Assembly (NCBI GenBank): GCA_025934375.1
Contig: JAICYD010000001.1
Span: 124,001-188,000, forward strand
Source of the DNA: Streptosporangiaceae bacterium
GTDB taxonomy: Bacteria > Actinomycetota > Actinomycetes > Streptosporangiales > Streptosporangiaceae
DNA: 64,000 nt
Direction: 5' to 3'
The stretch's first letter is position 1. Each line of letters starts with the position of its first letter. The notes below the pieces were generated by a model. That model made no database searches. It had not been told where the DNA came from and saw nothing but the letters and a program-made list of their open reading frames with translations. This document shows positions 40,358-49,101 of the stretch, one piece after another. A program made the translations under genes and the position numbers.

Positions 40358-41132
40358 TATGGCGCAAGGTGTCGTCAAGGGCTTCGGCGGCCAGCGCGTG
40401 CTCGACAGCCTCGACCTCGCCGTTGACCAGGGCGCGATCTTCGCCCTCCTCGGGCCCAATGGCGCCGGGAAGACCACTCTCGTCCGCATCTTGGCCACCC
40501 TGACCAGGCCAGATAGCGGCATGATCACCGTGAACGGCTACGACCTGGCCAGCGACCCGGTCCGGGTCCGCCGCTCCATCAGCCTCACCGGACAGTACGC
40601 GGCCGTCGATGACGTGCTGACCGGCCGGGAGAACCTGGTCATGATGGCCCGCCTGCTCCACCTCCCGCGCCGGGCCGCCAAGGCGCGCGCCGCCGAGCTC
40701 CTGGACGTCTTCGACCTCCGGGATGCCGCCGATAAGCGCGTCAAGGAGTACTCCGGCGGCATGCGGCGGCGGCTCGACCTCGCGGCCGCCGTGATCGCCC
40801 GCCCGCCGCTGCTGTTCCTCGACGAGCCCACCACCGGCCTGGACCCGCGCAGCCGCAACCAGCTCTGGGACGTCGTGCGCGAGCTCGCCAGCGACGGCGT
40901 CACGGTCTTTCTCACTACCCAGTACCTCGAGGAGGCCGACCAGCTAGCGGGCGCCGTCGCTGTCTTGCACCACGGCCGCATCGTCGCCCAGGGCACGCCC
41001 GCCCAGCTGAAGGCGAACTTCAGCGAGCCGGGAGCCAGCCGGACCCTCGATGAGGTGTTCCTCGCCCTGACCGAAGCCGAGCCCGAAGCCAGCCCCAGAT
41101 ACAGCCGCGAGAACGAGGGAGCAATCCGATGA
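40344..41132 (+). CDS. DrrA-like ABC transporter ATP-binding protein
   Basis: 262 residues from ATG 40344 (MTYAVMAQGVVKGFGGQRV); ATG 40338 and 40359 are alternatives. No Shine-Dalgarno is visible, so the mRNA may be leaderless. Walker A GPNGAGKTT, signature YSGGMRRRLDLAAA, Walker B LLFLDEPTTGLD, then VFLTTQYLEEADQLAG: the daunorubicin-resistance DrrA subfamily. The C-terminal DEVFLALTEAE is also family-typical. It overlaps the permease gene by ATGA. Drug export under the divergent TetR regulator is inferred. Confidence 0.93.
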   Translation: MTYAVMAQGVVKGFGGQRVLDSLDLAVDQGAIFALLGPNGAGKTTLVRILATLTRPDSGMITVNGYDLASDPVRVRRSISLTGQYAAVDDVLTGRENLVMMARLLHLPRRAAKARAAELLDVFDLRDAADKRVKEYSGGMRRRLDLAAAVIARPPLLFLDEPTTGLDPRSRNQLWDVVRELASDGVTVFLTTQYLEEADQLAGAVAVLHHGRIVAQGTPAQLKANFSEPGASRTLDEVFLALTEAEPEASPRYSRENEGAIR

Positions 41133-41911
41133 ACGACGCCCTGACCGATGTCAGCGTGATGATCACCCGCTGCGTCCGCCGGTCGCTGCGCGACCCCGAG
41201 GCGTTCTTCACCGCGCTGATGCTGCCGATCATCCTCATGCTGCTGTTCGTCTACGTCTTCGGCGGGGCGATGAGCAGCCAGGCCACGAGCACCAGCCAGT
41301 ACGTCAACTACGTCGTCCCCGGCCTGATCGTGCTGTGCGCCGGGTTCGGCGCGGGCACCACGGCGGTCGCCGTCGCCACCGACATGTCCAGTGGCATCGA
41401 GGACCGGTTCCGGTCCATGCCGATTGCCAGCTCATCGGTCTTGACCGGGCACATCGCCGCCAGCCTGGCCCGGAACCTGCTCGCCACCGCGCTGGTGATC
41501 GGCGTCGCCCTCGCCGTCGGCTGGCACCCCAGCGCCAGCCCCGTGCACTGGCTCGCCGCGGCCGGCATGATCATCGCGTTCATCCTGGCCATCTCCTGGT
41601 TCGCCGCGGCGGCGGGCCTGCTCGTCAGGACTCCCGAGGCGGCCAACTCGGTCACCTTCGTGATCATGTTCCTGCCCTACCTGAGCACCGCGTTCGTCCC
41701 GGCCCGGACGATGACCCCCGTGCTGCGCCCCATCGCCGCCAACCAGCCGTTCACGCCCGTCATCGAGACGATGCGCGGCCTGTGGACCGGCCGCACCGTC
41801 ACCGGGGCCTCGCTCGGTCACGAGGCGCTGCTGGCCGTGGCCTACTGCGCGGTCATCCTGGCCGTCTCGGCCGCCTCGGCCAGTTACCTCTTCCGCCGCC
41901 GGTCGGCCTAG
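41129..41911 (+). CDS. DrrB-like ABC-2 permease
   Basis: 260 residues with six membrane segments of ABC-2 type. The N-terminal RSLRDPEAFFTALMLPIILM, QYVNYVVPGLIVLCAGFGAG, EDRFRSMPIASSSVLTGHIA and ANSVTFVIMFLPYLSTAFVP segments match DrrB-like exporters. Coupled by ATGA to the ATPase gene. Together they form a minimal two-gene exporter likely serving for drug or metabolite efflux. Confidence 0.9.
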   Translation: MNDALTDVSVMITRCVRRSLRDPEAFFTALMLPIILMLLFVYVFGGAMSSQATSTSQYVNYVVPGLIVLCAGFGAGTTAVAVATDMSSGIEDRFRSMPIASSSVLTGHIAASLARNLLATALVIGVALAVGWHPSASPVHWLAAAGMIIAFILAISWFAAAAGLLVRTPEAANSVTFVIMFLPYLSTAFVPARTMTPVLRPIAANQPFTPVIETMRGLWTGRTVTGASLGHEALLAVAYCAVILAVSAASASYLFRRRSA

Positions 41912-42064
41912 GGCCGCATCACCGGGCAGCCAGCTGCGACCCGTTATGGGGATCAAGAACCCCTATAGCGGTCGCAACGACTCCGGGGCTGCGCGGTGGT
42001 AGGCAAACCCCTACCGGGAAAGTAGGCCCCGTCCCATGGCCCGGACGGCCAGTACCGCGCGACC

Positions 42065-43285
42065 ATGAGTGGCATGGCCTTCCTTGGACTGCTCGTCGTC
42101 TTCACGATCTTCGTCCTGGTCGCCCAGCGCGTGGTGCTCCGCCTCTGGCGGAGGATGCGGGAGCAGGGCGCGGGCGCGCTCGCCATCCGGCTGCACCGGC
42201 CGCGCGACATCCGCTGGGGGGCCGCGCTGCTTCCGGTGACCATCGGGTTCCTGGTGCTCGCGGGCACGTACGGGATCACCAACGTGGACGGCACCGGCAG
42301 CGGGAACCTGTTCAGCGCGAAGTCAATACCCGGGGACCTGTTCTATACCTTGCTCGTGCTGGCGGCGGTCACGCTCTACACGCTCGTGCAGCCGCGGCGC
42401 GCGGGCTACCTGGCCGCGGCTGGCCTCGCCGGCATCGGCGCCTGGGTGCTCTTCCAGGCACTGGTGTTTCCTCACTACGCCTATGACTATGAGTGGTACG
42501 GCTGGCTGCGTGACCAGCTGTACTTCCCCGAGCTGGTGCTTGTCGCGGCGGCCTGCCTGACCGGCGGGTTCTTCCTGACCAGGCGGACGATCGTCGCCGA
42601 CGTGCGGGCACGCCGGAGCGGGCTGACCGCGCAGGTGGAGCGGCTCGCCCGGACCCGCGCGGACGCGGTCGACTCCGCCGCCGCCGAACTGCGCCGGCTG
42701 GAGCGGGACCTGCACGACGGGGCGCAGGCGCGGCTGGTGGCGCTGGGCATCAACCTGCGCACCGCCGAGAAGCTGATCGAGGTCAGCCCCACGGCGGCGG
42801 CGGCCCTGGTCGCCGACTGCCGCAACACCGCGACCCTGGCCCTGTCCGAGCTGCGCGACCTGGTGCGCGGCATCTACCCGCCGGTGCTCGCCGACCGGGG
42901 CCTGGGCGACGCCATCAGGGCGCTCGCGCTCGACTGCCCGGTCCTCACGCTGACCGATATCCAGCTTCCCGGGCGCCCGCCCGCCCCGGTCGAGTCGGCC
43001 GTCTACTTCGCCGTCGCCGAGGCGCTGAGCAACGCCGCCAAGCACGCCGAGGCCAAGACGATCCTGATCCGCGCGACCCACGAGCGCGGGATGCTCCGCG
43101 TGCAGATCGACGACGACGGCGTGGGCGGCGCCGACCCCGCGAGCGGGACCGGGCTGGCCGGAATGGAGCAGCGGCTGGGCGCCTTCGATGGCATCCTGGC
43201 AGTGAGCAGCCCCGCTGGTGGCCCGACCATCGTCGTAATCGAGGTGCCGTGCGCGTTGTCCTCGCTGAAGACCTCTACCTCCTGA
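42065..43285 (+). CDS. NarL-type sensor histidine kinase
   Basis: 406 residues. Five or so membrane segments in the first 170 residues (GLLVVFTIFVLVA, LLPVTIGFLVLAGTYGITN and later ones), a short linker helix, then HisKA_3 with phosphorylated His about 217 in RRLERDLHDGAQARLVALG, and HATPase_c with ALSNAAKHAEAKTI and DDDGVGGADPASGTGLAGM. The absence of a large extracellular domain suggests it senses within the membrane. It overlaps the response regulator gene by 37 bases. Neighbouring exporter genes could be a target, but nothing shows this. Confidence 0.92.
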   Translation: MSGMAFLGLLVVFTIFVLVAQRVVLRLWRRMREQGAGALAIRLHRPRDIRWGAALLPVTIGFLVLAGTYGITNVDGTGSGNLFSAKSIPGDLFYTLLVLAAVTLYTLVQPRRAGYLAAAGLAGIGAWVLFQALVFPHYAYDYEWYGWLRDQLYFPELVLVAAACLTGGFFLTRRTIVADVRARRSGLTAQVERLARTRADAVDSAAAELRRLERDLHDGAQARLVALGINLRTAEKLIEVSPTAAAALVADCRNTATLALSELRDLVRGIYPPVLADRGLGDAIRALALDCPVLTLTDIQLPGRPPAPVESAVYFAVAEALSNAAKHAEAKTILIRATHERGMLRVQIDDDGVGGADPASGTGLAGMEQRLGAFDGILAVSSPAGGPTIVVIEVPCALSSLKTSTS

Positions 43286-43893
43286 GGTCCGGTCTCGAGC
43301 GCCTGCTGGAGGCGCACGGCTTCAACGTGATCGCCGCCGTGGACAACGCCGCCGACCTGCTGACCGCGCTGGTGGATGAGAAGCCGGACGTCGCCATAGT
43401 CGACGTCCGGCTGCCGCCGACCTTCACTGACGAGGGGCTGCGGGCCGCGATCGAGGGCCGCCGCCAGGTCCCCGGCCTGCCGGTCCTTGTCCTGTCTCAG
43501 TACGTCGAGCAGCTGTATGCCCGCGAGCTGCTCGCCGACCAGGCCGGGGCCGTCGGCTACCTGCTGAAGGACCGGGTCTTCAACGATGACCAGTTCACCG
43601 ACGCGATCCGGGCCGTGGCCGGCGGCGGCACCGTCATGGACCCCGAGGTCATCGCCAAGCTGATGACGCGCAGGCAGCGCGACGAGCCGGTCACCCGGCT
43701 GTCGGCCCGCGAGCGCGAGGTCCTGGACCTCATGGCCGAGGGCCGCTCGAACAGCGCGATCGCCCAGCGCCTGTTCATCTCCGAGAAGGCCGTTGGCAAG
43801 CACAGCACGAGCATTTTCGCCAAGCTCAACCTAGCCCCCTCCGAAGACGACAACCGCCGCGTCCTGGCCGTCCTCGCCTACCTCAACCAGTAA
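43249..43893 (+). CDS. NarL/LuxR-type response regulator
   Basis: 214 residues from GTG 43249 (MRVVLAEDLYLLRSGLERLL). Receiver domain with Asp52 in VAIVDVRLPP, Lys in YLLKDRV, and a C-terminal LuxR helix-turn-helix (RLSAREREVLDLMAEGRSNS, IAQRLFISEKAVGKHSTSIF). The start lies inside the kinase gene, so translation is coupled and the partner assignment is secure. Confidence 0.94.
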   Translation: MRVVLAEDLYLLRSGLERLLEAHGFNVIAAVDNAADLLTALVDEKPDVAIVDVRLPPTFTDEGLRAAIEGRRQVPGLPVLVLSQYVEQLYARELLADQAGAVGYLLKDRVFNDDQFTDAIRAVAGGGTVMDPEVIAKLMTRRQRDEPVTRLSAREREVLDLMAEGRSNSAIAQRLFISEKAVGKHSTSIFAKLNLAPSEDDNRRVLAVLAYLNQ

Positions 43894-43949
43894 CAGCACG
43901 GATCTGAATCCTAAGCGGCGACCGCGGGCGAACGGCATCATGGTTCGCC

Positions 43950-44690
43950 ATGGACCAGCTGACATTCGATGGCGACCCAGGCCCGGCTCTGGCGCCCAGC
44001 CGGCCCAGCAGCGTGCGGCCGACCACTGGCTATGAACTGGAGCGCGAGCTCACGGCCGGGGGAGCGGTCCGGATCGCGGGCGTCGACGAGGTTGGCCGGG
44101 GCGCGTGGGCCGGCCCGATCATGGTCGGCGCCGTGGTCGTCCGGCCGGGATTCCCGGAGCCGCCGGACGGGCTGACCGACTCCAAGCGCCTCACCCCCAG
44201 ACGCCGCGAGCAGCTCGCCGGCCTGCTGCCCGCGTGGGTCGCGGCGTACGCCATCGGCGAGGCCAGCCATGAGGAGATCGACGCGCTCGGCATGACCGCC
44301 GCGCTGCGCAAGGCGGCCCGCCGGGCGCTGCGGCAGCTGCCCCAGCCTCCGGACATCGTGCTGCTCGACGGCTCCCACGACTACATCGGCCGCCCGCATG
44401 ACGTCCGCTGCGCGGTGAAGGCCGACCTGCGCTCGGTCAGCGTCGCCGCCGCCTCCGTCATCGCGAAGGTGCACCGCGACCGGCTGATGGCGCGGCTCGG
44501 CGCCGCCCACGAGCACTTCGCCTTCGCCGAGAACGCCGGCTACCCCGCCCCGGTCCACCAGCAGGCGCTCGCCGCGCTCGGGCCCACTCCCTACCACCGG
44601 CTGTCGTGGTCCTACCTCGACGACCTGCCCCAGTGGCGGCACCTCAAGAAGCCCCGCCCCGATATCGACGGCCAGCTATCCCTGCTATGA
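43950..44690 (+). CDS. rnhB: Ribonuclease HII
   Basis: 246 residues. Catalytic acids appear in [13 protein letters not shown] (Asp46, Glu47), in [12 protein letters not shown] and in [20 protein letters not shown] with HRDRLM. The enzyme cuts RNA in DNA:RNA hybrids, notably single ribonucleotides. Actinobacterial rnhB is often near lepB and rplS; here it stands alone beside a two-component pair. An unstructured N-terminal extension of about 40 residues precedes the catalytic core. Confidence 0.94.
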   Translation: MDQLTFDGDPGPALAPSRPSSVRPTTGYELERELTAGGAVRIAGVDEVGRGAWAGPIMVGAVVVRPGFPEPPDGLTDSKRLTPRRREQLAGLLPAWVAAYAIGEASHEEIDALGMTAALRKAARRALRQLPQPPDIVLLDGSHDYIGRPHDVRCAVKADLRSVSVAAASVIAKVHRDRLMARLGAAHEHFAFAENAGYPAPVHQQALAALGPTPYHRLSWSYLDDLPQWRHLKKPRPDIDGQLSLL

Positions 44691-44746
44691 CCCCGTCCTA
44701 AACTGTCCCGTCAACGTGACATCACCCCCGGCCAGCTGGCCGATGC

Positions 44747-44769
44747 TATATCGGTTGACGGTATATCGG
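44747..44769. promoter_or_regulatory. Direct TATATCGG repeats, candidate PadR sites
   Basis: TATATCGG occurs exactly at 44747-44754 and 44762-44769, 15 bases apart. The inverted form CGATATA recurs at 45054-45060, directly before the padR start at 45063. The AT-rich motif stands out in this GC-rich region and may mark binding by the adjacent PadR regulator, linking it to the small membrane ORF. Confidence 0.5.
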
Positions 44770-44791
44770 AATCCGACTAGCCTCGGGTGTC

Positions 44792-44935
44792 GTGCTCAAT
44801 GTTCCCGTGAACCGCAAGCGGCCCGCGCTCGGGGCCGTGGTCGCGCTGCTGCTGCTCGCCACCGGGGTCGTCGCGTTCCTGGTGCTCGTGGTCGTCACCT
44901 CGGCTAGCGCGGCCGGCGGCTGTGGCGGCGGCTGA
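44792..44935 (+). CDS. Small single-span membrane protein
   Basis: 47 residues from GTG 44792 (GTG 44807 also possible): a basic start (NRKRP), a long hydrophobic stretch (residues about 14-37, ALGAVVALLLLATGVVAFLV) and a small C-terminus ending in CGGG. Codon use is normal for the region. No Shine-Dalgarno is obvious, and the TATATCGG repeats lie in its promoter position. It could equally be a chance frame; homologues would decide. Confidence 0.45.
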   Translation: MLNVPVNRKRPALGAVVALLLLATGVVAFLVLVVVTSASAAGGCGGG

Positions 44936-45062
44936 CGTCCCCGCCGGCGCCAGCCGGGTTCCGCGGGCCTCTGGCGGCTCCGGGACCCGTTCCCACGAAG
45001 GTTCCTGGCCGGCCGGCTCCCGTACTTGTTTCGGACGACGATGGATCGGAAGGCGATATAGA

Positions 45063-45425
45063 ATGCGGGGCATGCCGGACGACGACAAGGTACTCACCGG
45101 ATTCGGGCGCTACGCCGGGCCGGCGACGCTGATCCTGTCCAGCCTCGCCGGCGGGATCAAGCACGGGTACGCGCTCACCAAGGACATCGAGGCGTTCGCG
45201 GGCGTGCGCCTGGCCCCGGGGACGCTCTACGAGGCCCTGGCCAGGCTCGACGCGCAGGGCCTGATCGAAGGGGTCGAAAGCGACGACCGCCGCCGCCCGT
45301 ACCGGCTGACCGCCGCCGGGGCCACGGTGCTGCGCGCGCACCTGGAAGCGCAGCGCGCCGCCGCCGAGACCGGGCTGCGCCGCCTGGCCGCCAACCCCCA
45401 GGCCGCTGACTGGGCCACCAGTTGA
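45063..45425 (+). CDS. PadR-family transcriptional regulator
   Basis: 120 residues from ATG 45063 (ATG 45072 possible). Short PadR type with only the winged helix and one dimer helix: LILSSLAGGIKHGYALTKDI, LAPGTLYEALARLDAQGLIE and the wing DDRRRPYRLTAAGATVLRAH. It lacks the long C-terminal half of the other PadR in this window. The TTGA overlap with the next gene couples it to the membrane protein and esterase genes. CGATATA before its start codon suggests autoregulation. Confidence 0.9.
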   Translation: MRGMPDDDKVLTGFGRYAGPATLILSSLAGGIKHGYALTKDIEAFAGVRLAPGTLYEALARLDAQGLIEGVESDDRRRPYRLTAAGATVLRAHLEAQRAAAETGLRRLAANPQAADWATS

Positions 45426-46459
45426 GCGAGGTGCGAGCCGGCCACGCCGGGCAAGCCGCCCGCATCCGGGCCGAGCGCCTGCTGCGCTGGTACCCGCGCG
45501 CCTGGCGGGACCGCTACGGCCCGGAGTTCGCCGAGCTGCTCATCAGCGACATCACCGAGCGCCCGAAGGCGCCATCGCGCACGCTGGACGTTGCCCGCGG
45601 CGGGATCGTAGCCCGGCTGGCCACCGCCGGCCTCGCCGGCGTCGCCGGAACCGGCCAGGTCCAGGTCCAGGCGCGGGCGAGCCTGGCCTCCCTTGGCTGC
45701 TGCCAGGCGTTCTTCCTCCTCATCGGCGCGGGCATGTGGTCGCAGCTGGCCATCGGCTGGCAGTGGTCGGCCCCCGCGGGCGCCGCGACGATGACCGGCA
45801 CGCTGCTCATGTCCGCCGCGCTGCTGGCCTTCATCGCGCTCATGGGCCTGGCGGCGCTGCCCTACGCCGGGACCGTCACCGTCAAGATCGCTCGCGGCCA
45901 GGCCCGCGGGCTGGTCATCCCCGCCCTGGTCTTCGCGGCGGGCGTCACGGTCGCGTTCTTCGGCGGCCGGCACTTCGGCAACGGGTGGCCAGGCACCGGC
46001 GGCCACCCCTGGCCGGGCGGCTACCTGCGCGCGGGCGGGCACGAGTGGATCGGCCGCGGCCTCATCCCCGGGGGGCTGGCCGCGTTCTCCTGGGCCTCCA
46101 CGCTGTCGGTCACCACGTACTGGCTGCACCCGGCGGCCCTGGCGACGTTCCCCGCCGCCGAGCTCGCCTGGATGGCCGCTAGCCCGGTCGCCCTGGCCTG
46201 CGCGGCCGGGGCAGCGGCCGCGCTGGTGCGCCGCGTCGAGTTGCCGGCCCGCCTCCTGGCCTGGCAGGCGCGCCTGGCGGCCAGCGCCTGCGGCCTCATG
46301 CTCGCGTTCTTCGCCGGCTGCGGGTGCTGGGTGGCCAGCGGCGGTCAGGGGCTATTCCGCGCCGGGGCCATCGACGCGGCCGGAATCGCCGCGCTCGCCG
46401 CGACCCTGGCGGTAGCCGGCCAGGCCGCCCGCCACGCCCGCTACGGCCTGCCCAGATGA
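45422..46459 (+). CDS. Multi-span membrane protein linked to PadR
   Basis: 345 residues from TTG 45422, overlapping the padR stop. The N-terminal RAERLLRWYPRAWRDRYGPE followed by FAELLISDITERP is a conserved head of a family found directly after padR genes in streptomycetes. About seven membrane segments follow (QAFFLLIGAGMWSQLAIG, ATMTGTLLMSAALLAFIALM and later). A Gly/His/Trp-rich loop (WPGTGGHPWPGGYLRAGGHE) lies about two-thirds along. Function unknown; the operon position suggests a membrane-stress or export role. Confidence 0.82.
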   Translation: MSEVRAGHAGQAARIRAERLLRWYPRAWRDRYGPEFAELLISDITERPKAPSRTLDVARGGIVARLATAGLAGVAGTGQVQVQARASLASLGCCQAFFLLIGAGMWSQLAIGWQWSAPAGAATMTGTLLMSAALLAFIALMGLAALPYAGTVTVKIARGQARGLVIPALVFAAGVTVAFFGGRHFGNGWPGTGGHPWPGGYLRAGGHEWIGRGLIPGGLAAFSWASTLSVTTYWLHPAALATFPAAELAWMAASPVALACAAGAAAALVRRVELPARLLAWQARLAASACGLMLAFFAGCGCWVASGGQGLFRAGAIDAAGIAALAATLAVAGQAARHARYGLPR

Positions 46460-47385
46460 ACGGCCAATCCCGCCGTAACGAAGCCAGCCGCCGGCTAGTG
46501 CTCAAGGCATCCCTGGGCGGGCTGGCGGTCGTGGTCGCGGGCGGCGCCGCCGGATTCGAGCTGGTCTCCCGCGCAGTGCTGCCCGGCCAGGCGGCCCTGG
46601 ACCGGCTGGACGGCGCGTGCTCGGTAACTAGCCCGCCGCTGAGCTTCGGGCCGGCTGGTCCCGAGGTATCGGGCACGTTCTACTCCGCGGCGCGCGGTCG
46701 CGTCGTCGGGTACGCCATCGGGTACCCGCCGGGCCACCGCCCCGGTGATGAGCTGCCGCTGGTGGTGATGCTGCATGGCTTCGGCGCCGATCACGGGAAC
46801 GCGCTGGTCGGCCTGACGCCCGCGCAAGCCGTGGCGCTGCGGGTGCCGGGCGCCGGCCAGCTGCCGCCAATGGCGCTGGTCACCGTGGACGGCGGAGGCG
46901 GCTACTGGAATCCGCATCCGGGCGATGACCCGTTGGGCATGCTGGTAGACGAGTTGATCCCGCGCTGCCAGCGGATGGGCCTGGGCCGTCCCCCGCGGCG
47001 GATCGCGGCGATGGGCATCTCGATGGGCGGATACGGCGCGCTGCTGCTCGCCGAGAGGCAGCCGTCGCTGATCGCCGCGGTCGCGGCGATCAGCCCGGCG
47101 ATCTGGACCAGCTACGACCAGGCGCGTGCCGCGAACGCCGGCGCCTATGCCTCAGCCGCCGCGTTCGCGGCCGGCGACGTGGTCACGCACGCCGCCGCGC
47201 TTACCGGCCGGCCGGTCCGGGTGGCCTCCGGCCACAGCGACCCGTTCGCCCCCGGCGTCCAGGCCCTCGTCCGGGCCCTTCCGCCCGGCGCCGTCGTGGA
47301 CGTGGCCAAAGGCTGCCACGACGGACCGTTCATGAGCTCCCGGGAGCCACCGTCGCTGGAGTTCCTCGCCAGCCATATAGCGTGA
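46456..47385 (+). CDS. Tat-exported alpha/beta esterase
   Basis: 309 residues from ATG 46456, overlapping the previous stop (ATGA). The N-terminus SRRLVLKASLGGLAVVVAGG is a twin-arginine-type signal followed by a hydrophobic core. The mature part has PLVVMLHGFGADHGNALVG, the nucleophile elbow MGISMGGYGALLLAE and a His near the end in KGCHDGPFM: an Esterase-D-like/putative esterase (PF00756) fold. Third gene of the padR operon. Substrate unknown; antigen-85-like acyl transfer is possible in this fold, but nothing specific shows it. Confidence 0.86.
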   Translation: MNGQSRRNEASRRLVLKASLGGLAVVVAGGAAGFELVSRAVLPGQAALDRLDGACSVTSPPLSFGPAGPEVSGTFYSAARGRVVGYAIGYPPGHRPGDELPLVVMLHGFGADHGNALVGLTPAQAVALRVPGAGQLPPMALVTVDGGGGYWNPHPGDDPLGMLVDELIPRCQRMGLGRPPRRIAAMGISMGGYGALLLAERQPSLIAAVAAISPAIWTSYDQARAANAGAYASAAAFAAGDVVTHAAALTGRPVRVASGHSDPFAPGVQALVRALPPGAVVDVAKGCHDGPFMSSREPPSLEFLASHIA

Positions 47386-47413
47386 CCCCCGCCTCGGGTT
47401 GCCGGCGCTGGCG

Positions 47414-48142
47414 CTACCGCGATCCCGGGCGGTGGGAGGACCTGAGGTTAGCGAACACGACCGTGGAGCCGAGGTAGTGGCCGGTAGCGGCGTCAAAGGC
47501 GCCGCCGCAGGTAATCAGCCTTAGGGCCGCGTTCTGAGTTGGCCCGTAGATCGTCGCGGCCGGGAATTCGTCCTTGGCATACTCGCGCACTCCGGTGACC
47601 CGGAATATCGCGGTGACGCCGTTGGCGAGACGTATGTCTATGCTATCGCCAGGGCGCAGCTCGCCTAGCCGGAAAAAGACCGCGGGACCTTGATAACTGT
47701 CAACATGGCCCTCGATGACCGACGAGCCGATCTGGCCAGGGGTGACCGATCCCTTGAACCAGGCCGCCAGCCCGGCCGCCGTGGTGACGGATGGTACCTG
47801 GATGCTCCCGTCCTGGTTAAGGCCGAGGTGCAGCAACCGTGAGTGCACGCCGATCGCCGGGATGTCCAGGGAGACGGGAGCGGAGCGGGCCAGGGACGGC
47901 CCGTGGCCCGTGGCTCTGGTGACCCCCGCCGCCGAGGGGGGCGGCTGGGACGCGTGAATCTGCGTCGCCGCCGCGTAGCCGGCGACGCCGAGCCCGGCGA
48001 GGATGAGCGCCATCCCCGCGAGGCCGGCCGCGCGTGACCGCGCGTTCGACCGCGGGGCGGCCGGGGGGCCATCGGAATAGGGTGAGTCCGGCCAGGAGAC
48101 GACGACGCTGAACCCACCGACGCGCCGCCACCTCTTGCCCAC
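47414..48142 (-). CDS. srtF: Class F sortase
   Basis: 242 residues from GTG 48142. A single membrane anchor (GMALILAGLGVAGYAAATQI) is followed by the class F catalytic domain: SLDIPAIGVHSRLLHLGLNQ, SVIEGHVDSYQGPAVFFRLG (catalytic His) and AALRLITCGGAFDAATGHYL (catalytic Cys). The enzyme joins surface proteins to the cell wall after cleaving a C-terminal sorting motif. It is divergent from a Thr/Pro-rich protein with a C-terminal anchor, its probable substrate. Confidence 0.92.
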   Translation of the reverse strand: MGKRWRRVGGFSVVVSWPDSPYSDGPPAAPRSNARSRAAGLAGMALILAGLGVAGYAAATQIHASQPPPSAAGVTRATGHGPSLARSAPVSLDIPAIGVHSRLLHLGLNQDGSIQVPSVTTAAGLAAWFKGSVTPGQIGSSVIEGHVDSYQGPAVFFRLGELRPGDSIDIRLANGVTAIFRVTGVREYAKDEFPAATIYGPTQNAALRLITCGGAFDAATGHYLGSTVVFANLRSSHRPGSR

Positions 48143-48231
48143 CGCGGTCCTCCCCGGCCCCTGCCGTCGCGCCTTGTCTCGCGTCTTCCGCGCGGCGCTC
48201 CACTCGCGTAGCCTATTATCGAAATGGAAAA

Positions 48232-48245
48232 CGCGCCATGGCGCG
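48232..48245. promoter_or_regulatory. 14-bp palindrome in the sortase/substrate promoter region
   Basis: CGCGCCATGGCGCG is perfectly symmetric and lies between the two divergent genes, about 90 bases before the sortase start. It could be an operator acting on both promoters. The substrate gene has its own AAGGAGG (48362-48368). Confidence 0.45.
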
Positions 48246-48373
48246 CGCAGGTTTGAAGTGCGCGCCCTTGGTAAACAGAGCTTGTGGTGAACTGAACTTG
48301 GGTCGGAGATAGGCGTATTTTTATCCTCGGCGGGATTTAAGGCTGCTGCCCGCGGGGTATATAAGGAGGCCTC

Positions 48374-48952
48374 ATGAAGGTGAGCAGGGCCAGGCTGACA
48401 GCGGCCGGCTGCGCCACCGCAACGGTTGTCTTCTCCGCATCGGTGACCGCCTGCACGGGCGGGACCTCGTCCGTCCCGCCGATCTTCTCGCCGTCCGTGA
48501 GCGCGGGGCAGAACCCCAGCCCCACCTCATCTGGCCTGTTCAGCGGCACGGCCCCTGCCCCGCGGCCCACCAGTGCTGGCGCGTCGGCCACCTCTCCCGG
48601 TAAGGGGACCGGCCCGGGAACCTCCTCCGCGCGCGCATCCGGCTCGGCGAGTGCCTCCCGCACCGCACCCGCCACGCACACCGCGACGGCAACTCACACC
48701 GCGACTGCCACGCACACCGCGACTGCCACGCACACCGCCACCCCGAACACCGCGACCGGCACTCATACCGCCACGCCCCAGCACACGACGGCGAGCCCCA
48801 GGGCCACTCACTTCCCGACGAGCGCCCCGTCAACGGGAGGCGGCGGCACCGCCGGACTGCAGCACGGCACGCTGTTCGGCCTCAGCGCCGCCGCGGTCGC
48901 GCTCGGCCTAGGCTTCCTCGCCTACCGCAGGAAGCTAACCCGCAACTCCTAG
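48374..48952 (+). CDS. Wall-anchored Thr/Pro-rich protein, likely sortase substrate
   Basis: 192 residues with AAGGAGG five bases before the ATG. A signal peptide with lipobox-like VTAC (about residues 24-27) leads into a long Ser/Thr/Pro/Ala stalk, with five THTATA-type repeats. The C-terminus has the sorting-signal layout: APSTGGGG, a hydrophobic span (LFGLSAAAVALGLGFLAY) and a basic tail (RRKLTRNS). APSTG departs from the LPXTG consensus. The Cys near residue 27 raises the alternative that it is a lipoprotein. Glycosylation of the Thr stalk is plausible. It faces the class F sortase gene across a shared promoter region. Confidence 0.82.
   Translation: MKVSRARLTAAGCATATVVFSASVTACTGGTSSVPPIFSPSVSAGQNPSPTSSGLFSGTAPAPRPTSAGASATSPGKGTGPGTSSARASGSASASRTAPATHTATATHTATATHTATATHTATPNTATGTHTATPQHTTASPRATHFPTSAPSTGGGGTAGLQHGTLFGLSAAAVALGLGFLAYRRKLTRNS
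48676..48745. repeat. 18-bp tandem repeat encoding THTATA
   Basis: Units of CACACCGCGACTGCCACG-type sequence repeat about four times, two of them exactly, and encode (THTATA)n. The exactness suggests recent expansion or contraction of the surface stalk, a site of likely length variation between strains. Confidence 0.8.
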
Positions 48953-49038
48953 CTCCAGGGGCGCCATCCACGGCTGTGCCTTCGGCTGCGTCCCTGTGTC
49001 GCCGCTCGGGCGGCTCCGGGTTCCTGGCCCTGCTGGTT

Positions 49039-49055
49039 ATACCCTGCGGGGGTAT
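49039..49055. promoter_or_regulatory. CsoR operator
   Basis: ATACCC-tgcgg-GGGTAT, a palindrome of the GC-tract type bound by copper-sensing CsoR repressors, lies 46 bases before csoR. It should repress csoR-copZ-copA until Cu(I) binds the protein. Confidence 0.8.
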
Positions 49056-49101
49056 GGTATGTTGGTCAGTGGCGGGACGGCCGGAGGAGCGAAGGGGCGG
49101 C

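Larger units (their letters stand above)
44691..45062. other. Intergenic stretch with repeat sites and a small membrane ORF
   Basis: About 370 bases between rnhB and padR. It contains the palindrome GGCCAGCTGGCC (about 44730-44741), the TATATCGG repeats, a 47-codon membrane ORF (44792-44935) and about 125 bases of leader before padR. Confidence 0.6.
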
